Positions 31,849-41,672 of a stretch of DNA of 47,739 bases are shown here, piece after piece (position 1 is the first letter of the stretch; each line of letters starts with the position of its first letter). Position numbers and translations under genes: made by a program. The notes beneath the pieces were generated by a model, which did not search any database, was not told the DNA's origin, and saw nothing but the letters and a program-made list of their open reading frames with translations. This DNA is from Cylindrobasidium torrendii FP15055 ss-10 (lineage: Eukaryota > Basidiomycota > Agaricomycetes > Agaricales > Physalacriaceae): NCBI GenBank assembly GCA_000934385.1, contig KN880615.1, positions 1 through 47,739 of the forward strand, in the 5' to 3' direction.

Positions 31849-32507
31849 ATCGAGAGATACAATTGTCATCAGAGAAAGATACCCACTGACAAGATCACGT
31901 ACTGACCATCCTCCTGCGAAGTCCAGCGCTCGCGCTAACAGTCTACCGTACGAATCACACGCAGGCCCGGCGAGGGCATTTCATTTGCCCATGCATTATG
32001 GATGATTCTGTACGGTTCAGTTTCTTGACGAAGGTTACCTCTTTGCTGAACCGCCCATAGGACCGTCAATAGTTTCTTGCCAAACACTTGTGGCCATTGT
32101 CAATTAACGCTGCGAGGTTTCTGATGCGGCATCAGCACTGCGTGCCCTTGTCTTACCACTCTACACGCCCACATTTCCATCCAATGACGGTCCGGGCAGA
32201 TGGAGGTCTATGACAGGTCGTTGCATACCATAGGTAGCCCTAAGTGTAGGTCGTTGCCTCTTTGAATCCAAGTTGTAAAGCTCCCGCAGGAATCTCGTCG
32301 CTTTGTACTATTCGCACAACATGCAGATGATCTGGGCAAGAGCAAAAGCTTGGACAGTCTGATGCGCCATCTGCGGATCGGCCATGTCTGGTCACGTGGA
32401 ATGACGTAGCTGGCAGCTCATGCCCCCGCCGTCAAGATCAACTTCGTCTCTACAACTCACAACCGCAACGCTACCGGCTAGGAAAGTCCAGCACATTGCT
32501 TGGAAAT
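31849..32507. other. Intergenic upstream of the 664-aa protein gene
   Basis: Promoter-side region without a supported gene. No TATA box is clear; a pyrimidine-rich patch lies near 32430-32460. Confidence 0.4.
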
Positions 32508-34596
32508 ATGGAACGACCCTTTATGAGCATCGATAATAATAATATGGGCACTTTTATGCACGGGGTGAGCAGTTTTCCGTTGTTTTGCTGCAAACGGCTA
32601 ATCGAGTCCAGTATCCCTACGACTCCAACACACGCAATACTCTTGGAATGAGCGGACTGCAGGACACTATGGCGCCAGCTCTGTATCCGGGAGCACATCA
32701 AGAGATGCACAAGAGTTATTTTACGGGGCCGAATGGCAACGATGGGGGGTTTTTGCAGGCGGGAACCGTCCAGGTGAGTTTCCATCCTCAGCCGCATCTC
32801 TATGCTCAATGTATCTGTAGTCTTCTGAATATCTGAGCCCTGCAAGTGGACACAATCTAGTGAAGGGCGGTGGAATGGACCTAGACATTGATATGGCCTC
32901 CGCGGGGAGCTTCGCCCAGGACGGCGTCTTTTTTGGCGTACCGCAGGAAACCAGTAACTTTATGCAGCCCTCAATGGAGCCTCCCTTCTTCAACATGAAC
33001 AACAACAACGCGCTCGCCGGCAGCTCTTGGCAGGCGACACATACTACCCTCGCAGGGTTGGGCGGCGCGATCCATTCCAACAATTCCTGGCAACATGCAC
33101 CCAACAACTCTTACGCAACCACAACCGATGCAGGCCTCTCCCACGAGCAGGACATCCAATCCTCATTCGCGTCGGGACCCACGGCCTACAGCGTCGGGCG
33201 CGGTACACCATACAGTCTTCCATTTGCATTCAATGCGTTTGGAGCCTCCCCCATCAACGATAATGGACTTCCACCGAGCAGCCTCACGCCGGATGTTCAG
33301 TTCGATGCGTCCTCTGGGATGCACGGTACCTCGCTCAATATGGCGTCGGCCCAGTTCGCACGGGCCGACATTGGTCCATTCGTCCCACCCTTTCTCGGGC
33401 ACAGCACTTCGACATTGCCATTCGATGGCTTTTTCTCTGCAGCGCCGGCAACGATCTCTGCCCCTCAACCTGTCCGTCCCTTCATTGCGGCGTTCGACAT
33501 ACCCACCCCATCCGCTGGTACCTCGTCGACACCCATTCATACTTCGATTCACACAGGCTCGGCACACTATCTCCCTCCGTACGCTCGCAAGGAAGAGCAC
33601 AGGGCCTCTAATCACTACCGCGCTGATTATGAACGCGGACAGATATCCGCAGAGTATCGCTCCAGTTACATTCCCAAGGACGTGGTCCGCGCAACAGCCA
33701 GGATCAAAATCCAGGCAGCGCGCGCGGAGACGGTTTCTGCTTCTGCGAGTCGCGTTGCGCCTGCTCGTCTCACAAGCTACATCCCGACTCCGATGACGGA
33801 GCGTACCGACGCTGCTGCTGGGGACTCGAATGTCGCTGCTGGTGCGACCACCAATCATTCAAGCCATCCCGATGCTGGAACTTCCACCGAGGCGCCGACA
33901 TTTGCTGAACTACAGGCTCAAGTAAACCCCGTTGCACCCAGCGTTCCAGCCGTTGGTCGTTCGAGCGGCTCGGCCAACCCTCTGCCTGTCGTCTCCACTA
34001 TCCAACGTTCGTCCCAGGGCTCCAGCCATCGCAAACCTACAGCCGAATACCTTGATCGCCATAGTCAGCAGAAGGTCCGCCGATACGAAAACGGCTCAGC
34101 TCTCCGGCACAGTGTGCGCGCCATCCCCAACGCACCCAAGGATACGCGTGCAGCCCATCAAGCCATCGGTGAGAAGGATATAGTAGACAGGCAGTATACT
34201 CTGTTCTACGCTGCTGAGACGCGTGCGGTCATGCATCCTCTGCCTCCACGACAAAAGCGCAACCTGCTTTTCGACCGAAAGATGATAATGGGGCTGCGCC
34301 TGAACGAACTCGAGAATCAGCTGAAGGAGTGGTTTGCGCGTTTCCCGCAGGCGAAGGGACAACCCGGAGGCGCGAGGTCGTATACGCCTACCGCGTATAA
34401 GAACGAATACGCGTCGCGGGCGTTGCTCTTCGATGTTTTGGATCGGTGGGAGGAGGAGAATGGGTTGTTGACGTGCCCGCAAGAAGGCTGGAAGTTCCGT
34501 GATCTACTGGGGTATGAGACGAACATGCGAATTATCAATACTCGGTCGAAGGAGGCGAAGGAGGCACGCCTGGAAAGAAGAAGACAGAAGGCGTGA
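32508..34596 (+). CDS. Unrecognised 664-aa protein with conserved basic C-terminal domain
   Basis: Three exons (32508-32564, 32612-32773, 32821-34596) with two 47-nt introns give 664 aa in one frame. Residues 1 to about 480 are low complexity, rich in Asn, Ser, Pro, Ala and Thr, with Met/Asn-rich N-terminal blocks (MSIDNNNMGTF). The last roughly 130 residues look folded: an amphipathic stretch LNELENQLKEWFARFPQAKG, then RALLFDVLDRWEEENGLLTC, PQEGWKFRDLLGYE and a basic end RLERRRQKA. I do not recognise the family. The same C-terminal block recurs in an inverted fragment at 38224-38508, so it is a real conserved unit. The disordered front plus small basic end would suit a nuclear regulator (inference only). 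Confidence 0.7.
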
Positions 34597-35404
34597 TCAT
34601 CCATGGTGACCAGATACGAATATGCATGAAATTGTACGGCTAGTGCTAGTGTTGTTTTTGTTTTTGCGTTCGTGTTGTACTGTGTATGCATGCTGTTGTT
34701 GGAACAAGTAAATCTAACTTGCTTTCATCAAACTTATTGTGCCGATTGAAAGCAATGGATTCCAGAGCTAGTGAAGATAATGCAGTAGGATCCGTTCACC
34801 TGTGACAAACATTGCTCACAGCCGCGACCACTATCCATCAACGCATTGTAAATCGTCTTCTTGACCTTTGATGCCCTTCAGCTCAAGCTTCCAGACGCAT
34901 ACGCTTCTGGCTCCTGCTATGTAAGTCACCGTCATATCCAAAGGAAGCGGCCTGAGGGTCCGCAGGAGTGAAGTGGTATATCTTTGTTCACGTAGCTCAT
35001 TGTGGCTTGCAGCATTCAGCGATAGCTTGATACGTTCACTCGCACATTTCAACTCTGATTCAACCTTGACTCAGGACTGAGCGAGCCTACATACTGCGAG
35101 CACAATCTCGCCGCACATGGAAACGACTCTGCATCAGGCCTCATGTCGAAGCGGTCCCTGCCAGGACGACGAGTCGACCGAGTCCAGTTTCTTTGCATGG
35201 ATGTGGGCATCCTTTTGTTCATGAGATAAAGAACTTGTTCTGCTATCCATCCGCCCCGCGATGAAAATGCTGATTACCATTGCTACATAGTCATTTGATG
35301 CAACTGTTCGTTTCCCCCGACGCTATGATAAAAGCATATATCCATTCCCGTATATTTCTAAAGTTACAGTTTCCATTTCCACCTCTACCTCCCAAGACGC
35401 TTCC
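34597..35404. other. Convergent 3' flanks
   Basis: An 808-bp region between the 664-aa protein gene and Atg3, which point toward each other. Short frames only. It should hold two 3' UTRs. No other feature. Confidence 0.4.
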
Positions 35405-36901
35405 CTAAAACGACGTCGTCGAATCGACCTCAATCGTCGGAACAATAGACGCAATGAACTTCAAAAAGACCACCAAATAGAAATCCACCCGCATGCCCTC
35501 AACTTCCTCCTCCTCCCCTTGCGCGTCCTTGCCGTCCTTGCCACCTGACTTGCGCCCAAACCACTTCTTCTTGCCGTCCTTCTTCTGCTGGGCAAGCTGC
35601 TCTGCAACGACGGACGAGTTCATGCGCTCGATGACCTTCTTCATGACGCTAGCGTGTTTGCATGGGTGTACAGAGGCAGCCTGCAGCGAAGAGGAATGCG
35701 GGAAGGCTTCAATAGTAACAGTCTTGAGTGCATGATCCGCAGAGACGTCCTGGAAGATCTGGGGCGGGGCAAGCGGGGTGCGATTCTGCACACAAGCTAA
35801 GTACTCGATAGCGAACCAGTACAAAAGACGAAACGCACCTCGTCGTACCCAAGCAACCAGATCCGCGGTGTCTGGTAGTACTTGTCATACGTGATCATAA
35901 CATCGTAGGTGCGAACTTGAAGCAAGTTGTCCTTCGCCACTTCGACTTGTGGGGCAGGCTTGGACGCAGTAGCCTCATCCTCCTCGTCTACCTCCTCTTC
36001 CATGTCCGGAATATCATCCATATCGGGGATTTCGCCTGGGCCATCTGCATCTCCGTCCTGTATATTGAGACCCTCGAGGTCAGGAATATCAGCGATCTCG
36101 CCTGCATTCGCTAGGGAGTCGTGATGTGCGGCGGCTCTGCCGGTGTGTGTCTCTACCCACTCGTCCTTCTCGTCGCCGGATGCAAGGGAGTCGCCAAAGG
36201 AAAGCAGGCGCTCGCCATCTTCGTCTGCGTCGGTGTATGCGAGGGCTGTTGCGCGACGGAGGCATGGAACGCCGCGTGTGACAAGGTATTGCTTGTCTGC
36301 AGGAAGGTAGTCGCGTGCTTTGGACGCTTCGCCCTTTTCCCTGTCAGGAATGAATCAGTATTTGATTGATTTGCTGACTGGGTGCCAACTGTGAGAAATT
36401 GGACATGGACACGATAACATGGACGGCAAAGAGTGACCAATCCGCCTAGTTCCCAATTCGATAGCACATCCAGTATCCGGTATGGAATCGAAGGGGAGGG
36501 GGAGGGAGGAAGGAAACGCACCATGTCCATACGGGGAACTTGTACGCCAGGAAATCACCTGCGGCTACGAACTCCTCTATACACCCCTCACAGTCAGCCT
36601 TCTCTGTTCGTATGAACCAGCGAAGAACATACCAGGAGTAATCCGCCCATGCTCTTTGAATTTGCTCTCTTTCAAGACCTATCGCATCGATCCGCGTCAA
36701 TCACTACTGCTGGAACGGCAGAGGCCAGTGGGACCCAGTCTATGCTACTGCAAGCTGGGAACGGGGATATGGGATTGGCAATGGGACGAACGTACAGGAC
36801 TCAGATACTCGCGTACGGCGAACAGTTGTTGCTAGAGGCTCCTCGTCAGCCGCCGCCTCCCAACAGAAACAACGCGAAAGGCGCACTTGAATCGCGTGCA
36901 T
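35405..36901 (-). CDS. ATG3: Atg3, E2-like enzyme of autophagy (Atg8-PE conjugation)
   Basis: Several exons give about 345 aa. Known role: Atg3 takes Atg8 from Atg7 as a thioester and attaches it to phosphatidylethanolamine on the forming autophagosome. The first coding exon is only five codons (MHAIQ, 36887-36901). After introns it continues [20 protein letters not shown], then [20 protein letters not shown]. Across an intron come [20 protein letters not shown] and [11 protein letters not shown] long acidic linker (about 36000-36120) corresponds to the flexible region that binds Atg7/Atg8. [20 protein letters not shown] and GYDE form the E2 core. The catalytic Cys lies in [12 protein letters not shown], and the C-terminus is [15 protein letters not shown]. 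All hallmarks are intact. The gene shares a 95-bp start-to-start region with the pterin dehydratase gene. Confidence 0.94.
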
Positions 36902-36996
36902 GGTGGTAGCTCTGTGAGATCGATGAGCACGTGGGGCATGCATCAATGCATCATTGCCGAACTGAGGGTTAGGGGTATACGCCGTCATCCGTTAGC
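36902..36996. promoter_or_regulatory. Compact bidirectional promoter, ATG3 / pterin dehydratase
   Basis: Only 95 bp separate the ATG of Atg3 (- strand, 36901) from the ATG of the dehydratase (+ strand, 36997). Both start exons are well supported by splicing and frame, so transcription in both directions must begin within or very near this segment, or inside the neighbour's 5' region. No TATA box is visible. It contains palindromic GCATGCATCAATGCAT-like sequence near 36937-36952. Confidence 0.55.
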
Positions 36997-37813
36997 ATGG
37001 TGGTTCGGCCAAGTACGCTTTCTGCAGGTAAGTGCGCTCTGCTACTGGTGCTGCCACTTTCACTTGGGCCGTTTGCCTGACTCTGCTTTCTTGCAGCAGT
37101 ACGCCCATGGGTTCCCGTAGCCATAACGTCCATTCCACCTCCTCTCGCGCCGTCGAGGGCGCCAACGCCTTGGATGGACACACATACCCGAAGTGAGCAT
37201 CTTGCTGAACTTTTGGCGGCGGGTTGGCGTGTTCAGCCGCAGACCTCATCTTCTTTGACTTCATCTTCCTCTCCTTCTTCTGGAGCGATATCTACACCAG
37301 AGGAGCTAGCGGCGTCTGAAGAACTAGCAGTCGACCTACCCGTGCGCACACTTTCAAAGCTGGTACAGACCATAACCGACATCGCGGCTATTGCTAAGGC
37401 TGAGAAAGTGCGTATGTGTTCTCTGTTCTCATGCCTTCGTTCTTTTTGCATGCATGTATTGGTTTCCTTGTTGCTCGACGCTCGCATGCCCTTCCTTTGC
37501 TTTGTCAAACCTTGCATCGCAAGTCATTTTCCGCGCGCTGACACAATTCCAGCATCACCCCGACCGCCTTGTCTGGGAACACAGTCGTCTCCATGTCGCC
37601 GTCCACACTCACACCGCTATGCCCCCGTATACAACGTCTGCCCTTGATACGACTAGCGGCAAGAACACTGAGGGCACTGGTGCGACGCGCCCAGGCCTGA
37701 CTCTTCGCGACGCGCGATTTGCGGTGCTCGTACACAATGCGTTTACTGAGCGGTACATTCCGCCCAAACCCAAGCACGACGCCGCAGTGTCAAAAGACCA
37801 GGGCTCGGCATGA
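36997..37813 (+). CDS. Pterin-4a-carbinolamine dehydratase (PCD/DCoH family)
   Basis: Three exons (36997-37027, 37097-37407, 37553-37813) give 200 aa. Known reaction: 4a-hydroxytetrahydrobiopterin to quinonoid dihydrobiopterin plus water. The catalytic pattern forms across intron 2: AEK|HHPDRLVWEHSRLHVAVH, with the His-His pair and the later His, then GLTLRDARFAVLVHNAF matching the family's conserved Asp. The N-terminal part has RSEHLAELLAAGWRV, the expected first helix and strand, followed by a Ser/Thr-rich insert (about residues 55-75) that is not in short PCDs. Residues 1-40 are Pro/Arg/Thr-rich and may be a mitochondrial leader (inference). Intron 2 is 145 nt, long for this window. Classic PCDs are about 100 aa, so this is a lengthened form. 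Confidence 0.82.
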
Positions 37814-38223
37814 ATTGAGCCATGGAGAAAGTCCCAGGGAACGGACAAGGATGAGTCTGTGGGGTCGAACAAGTTGTCTTAGCTTTCCCATGATACCACA
37901 CCGTACTACCTTTTGTATTCAATCCAACTGAATGAACATGCTGATCATGCAGAAGGAAATTCCGACAAACGATACGACTGATGAGGCGAGATACCAGGCT
38001 CTGGGAATCGGGCAAAGGCTGAACATGTCCTAGATTCAGAAGCCTCACCACTCCGCTGTCAGTCGATGGAGAAACAAGGCTCACAGCGCAATGCATCTTA
38101 GAGGCGTGCCGTGCTCATTCTCGTTCTATTAGGATATGTGGATGCATTACTAGTCTCAACAACAACAATAACAACAACAGTAGCAATATACAGAGTACAA
38201 TAGAACATAATCAACACTCGCTC
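37814..38223. other. Convergent 3' flanks with AAC microsatellite
   Basis: About 410 bp between the dehydratase stop and the inverted C-terminal fragment. It contains the AAC-rich simple repeat listed separately. Nothing else. Confidence 0.4.
38156..38181. repeat. AAC microsatellite
   Basis: An imperfect trinucleotide run of AAC with single ATA/CAG interruptions, about 26 bp. It is simple sequence in non-coding DNA. Confidence 0.7.
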
Positions 38224-38508
38224 CTAGTTGGGCGGCGGTTTCAGGTAATACTTTGGTATGCGCGGTGTCGAGTATTTGGCCGTCTGCCTCCTCCTTTCCA
38301 ACAGTCCGTCCCTCGCCTTTTGTGACCGCGTCCCGAGGTATCGTTTGTCCACCTCATACCCAAAGTCATCCCTGAACTTCCAGCCTTGCTGCGGGAACGT
38401 CAACGCCCCATTTTGCTCCTCCCATCGGTCAAGCACGTCAAAAAGCATCGCGCGCAACGCAAAAATATTCCTGTATGCCGCTTTCAAATGGCATCGTCTT
38501 GCGGCCAC
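38224..38508 (-). pseudogene. Isolated C-terminal fragment related to the 664-aa protein
   Basis: A 94-codon frame carries the same end domain as the protein at 32508-34596: RAMLFDVLDRWEEQNGALTF then PQQGWKFRDDFGYEVDKRYL and LERRRQTAKY, about 60% identical over 70 residues by eye. It adds a different C-terminal tail (RIPKYYLKPPPN). The frame begins at a GTG with an in-frame TGA just upstream, and I find no upstream exons matching the amphipathic helix or disordered part of the long copy. It lies inverted, about 3.6 kb beyond the end of the long gene. Either it is a truncated duplicate, or a short gene whose first exons I cannot see. The conserved residues suggest decay is recent or incomplete. 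Confidence 0.6.
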
Positions 38509-39537
38509 GACTCAAGCTCAAATATGCACGTCCTTTGCGGCACGCGTGCAGCTAAGCGTTAGCCGTAGCAAGTACGCCTGTATTATAGTATACAACAAGA
38601 TTCGGATGTGACCATTGTTCAATCGGAGGGAAGGAGACTGACCAGTCTAGCGTCTTTTCTGCCTTTGGCTCTTCACACTGCCATTTTCTTTGTTCCAAGA
38701 ACGGCGAACATACAATATGTAGAGGTATAGACAAGTACTACCCTAATCCAAATTTGAATTTGGAGACATCAAGGTGGTAGGGAGTCGGGATGGGATGGAA
38801 GGTACTAATTGTGCACAAGCTCCTTTATTATACATTTACTTTGATATATCACTGTATGAAAGTTCAAATTGTTGAGGCCAGGCCATATGCATGACATTGA
38901 TAGAACTCACCTGCGAGATTCGAACTGTAGTAGCCTCGATCAGTTCGCCCGCCGCTCTCTGTGCTTGACCGTCACCATGTCACATGCTGGTCGCATCTGC
39001 CTGTGTTCAGCGGACAAGAGCCCATCGACAAATACCAGGGATAATACGGCTAATTTCACGGAACACGTACCGTCACGTCTGGCGGACAGAGAGAGATCTG
39101 GGGCATACAAGTGCGTTCTGCGCTTCCCCTTCCTGCATTTTATGTATCTTGCACCGCTGGTGGCTGCTTTGCGGCATACGGCGCAGCGCTGGTCCCACCG
39201 ACCGTTGGAATACCTTGTGAATTCCCGCATCCACGCTCTCTCTATCTGCCTATCCCATTGCGTGAGACCATGCTGACTTTGTACCAGACGCAAAACCTAA
39301 ACCTCACGCAGAAACAGGACAAACAGATTACGCCCAGAACGGTCAAGTGGCAACACCGTTCACGTTTGCCGTCACGACTGCCTCGTTGATCCAGAGACAA
39401 GAAACGGGAATTTGGACTACAAGACGCCCAATCAACTTTGGGTACCCAGATGCCAATGGACAAGACAAAACCGTGGGATATTTTCACGGAGGTGTGTGAT
39501 GTTCGCCGTTTTCACGGACAGCAATTCACAATCTTGA
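38509..39537. other. Unresolved stretch with one protein-like frame
   Basis: A + frame at about 39345-39499 reads ATPFTFAVTTASLIQRQETG then RRPINFGYPDANGQDKTVGY before a stop, and is preceded by a plausible 50-nt intron (donor GTGAGA near 39262, acceptor CACGCAG). An overlapping - frame (38940-39293, 117 codons) has no motif. The + segment may belong to the same unrecognised gene as the pieces at 39538-40320. No family is recognised. Confidence 0.3.
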
Positions 39538-40320
39538 AGACAGATCATCTACGAACTTAATTCCCCTCACACTGGCAGGGACACGGACGCTACAACCGCT
39601 GCAAACGTACTTGGCAACAAGGCCTGAGCCCATATGTCCTGCTCTTTCCTTAGGGCGCGCAGGACTTGTCTGCGGTGTAGCACTTGGGATAAGAGTGCCT
39701 CATTACCCGACCCTCTCGAATGTGTTTGTTCCAGCGATGACGGCCGACATCTTTCTCTACGGACTAGCTGTTGCTTGAGTGGACGCTGACGGCCTTCATG
39801 CCTAGAAAACCCGCGAGCAAGAGAAAGACGAGCGGGTCACAAGTACAGTGGCTGGCAGTGGTTCCATCCCTATCATATATGTTTTTCGGCACTGAAAAAC
39901 GGGCCACATTGGTCAGCGCCGGGCAGGCGCGCGCAATGAACCATGGACTTTGAGAAGACGCGGCGCAGACAAAAGTGCTGAATGGGATACCGTTGTGCAG
40001 GTGCGTTCTAGAGTTTGCGTCCATCTCATCCAGCCTACTGACCGCTTTGCCAGCTGGGCTTCAATGCCTTTCTCCCAAACTTACACGTGCTCTTGGTGGA
40101 TCCACTGCACGCAACTTTCGTCTGGGTGGCTGCTCGGGGACGTCGACTCGCGGTCTATGCCTGCAGTCTTTCTGTGGCCGCCAACACAGGCATTCAAGCT
40201 CGACAACTAAAAGCACTGCTTTCCGCAGAGCCAACACATACACCAAGAACTATGATGTTTGCGTGCAGAGAACATGGCATGCCCTTTGGGTGTGGGGTGG
40301 AGCTGAGAATGGACGATTGA
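39538..40320 (+). CDS. Possible exons of an unrecognised gene, perhaps broken
   Basis: Three open pieces follow each other. Piece one (39538-39777) reads GLVCGVALGIRVPHYPTLSN and VFVPAMTADIFLYGLAVA before a stop. Piece two (about 39771-39953) reads TLTAFMPRKPASKRK and then a stop. Piece three (about 39950-40320) has a clean 53-nt intron (40001-40053, GTGCGT...CTGAC...CAG) joining DKSAEWDTVVQ in frame to LGFNAFLPNLHVLLVDPLHA and further protein-like sequence to a stop at 40320. The shift between pieces one and two has no normal-length intron, so the gene may be disrupted, or my joins may be wrong. A - strand frame (39764-40024) also reads like membrane protein. No family is recognised. Confidence 0.25.
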
Positions 40321-41672
40321 GGGAGGGCCGGGGCGTTTGTGAACCAGACGGACAAAGTGTGTTGTTCAAGATACCGTTTTCAGTGCGCCTTTTTTGTCTT
40401 ACTCTCTTGGGTCAAATCCACTGACGTCTTAACAGATTATACCAAAGCTGAAGCTCTTACCACGCAGTGGAAATGTTTTTACAGACTTCCCTGGGGGCGG
40501 CAGGCCGCTGTCCAGCGCCTTGTGGATTGGCTGGTCAAGCAAGTGAGAACCGGAGAGAAAGTTGGCGGCAAGGCGCAACGGTCGTTAAAGGTGACTGGTA
40601 TAGAACCCGCGTGTCAAGTTGGGGGAAGTGCACAAGCTCGGGGTCTGGCGCGTTGGGAGGATGGTCCGTATGGATGCGAGGTAGTGGCGTAGAGTTTTTG
40701 TCGAAGAAGTGGGAAGATATTGGATGATAGTGGTGCGCTCGTTCCTATGGCGGGCGAGGATACACTGATGGGATGCGTAGGGCGGGGGGAAGTCAAGGAG
40801 ACGCAAGCAAGGGGATAGGATGATGCGGACGGTGGGTCGTGGGACGGGGACGAGCACAATGAATATGGTGGCGCATGGTGAGAGGGTACTATACAGTTTG
40901 AGTACATGCACATTGGATGATCGTTGCATAGGTCAATCTGTGGTCAACTTGGGTCACTGTTGTTTTGGAGTAGGGACACTCGATGCAGCCTATGCTTGGA
41001 CATGTCAATGGTCGAAGGTGGTCTAGCACCGGGGGTCAAACCTGGGAGCTCATTTATTCCAAGGGCAGGATGAATGGAGCCTGGGTGCCCGTCCAAAGGC
41101 GCAGTGGCGCGCCGTCCAAATTCGACATGCATGATCGAGGGATGCTGGCTTGGTCGTTGTTGCGCTCATGCTCAATGTTTTTGTTGCTGGTGGCGTATAC
41201 TGTTAGTGGGGGAAATGGTGCGTCATCTGCTAACCCTATGAACACTATCTGACTTTGCATTTGTGAATACCAAGATACCGTCAAAACCTGGAGGCGCTGT
41301 TGCTTTGCGTACAAGTGTTGTCTATGCATGTCTTTGTGCCTGCGGAGCGCTCCATTTCTTTCTGACCCTTGTTGTTACCAATGAGGGCTCAGTGTTGCAT
41401 GCAGTTCACGTTTTGCTGATGTTGTCTGTTATGGACAAGCCTGGCAGTACAGCCGTATATGTCTTCATGCCGTCCTGTTCAGCACCGTTTCAAGCAACAT
41501 ACACAAACATTTTCATCCGTGTTACGCCTGACATGTGTGTGTGTGTATAGTAAAGCCATCCAGGAAACATGAACCGTACCACCGTCCTGACCGTCCACTC
41601 AAAGCTAACCTCTCGCCGTGCTGGGATCTTTTAGCTGGCAAGAATCTTTGTAGTGGGAACAGTGCTCACCAT
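40321..41672. other. Gene-poor stretch right of the unrecognised exons
   Basis: Overlapping frames of 60-117 codons on both strands carry no motif. The region is T/G-rich on the + strand around 41150-41530, with a short GT repeat near 41536-41547. It holds the NLR gene 3' flank at its right end. Confidence 0.35.

Noticed and set aside
33095..33858. Overlapping 233- and 231-codon frames on both strands
   Set aside because: Alternative frames of the low-complexity part of the 664-aa protein; Arg/Ser/Pro-rich without domains.
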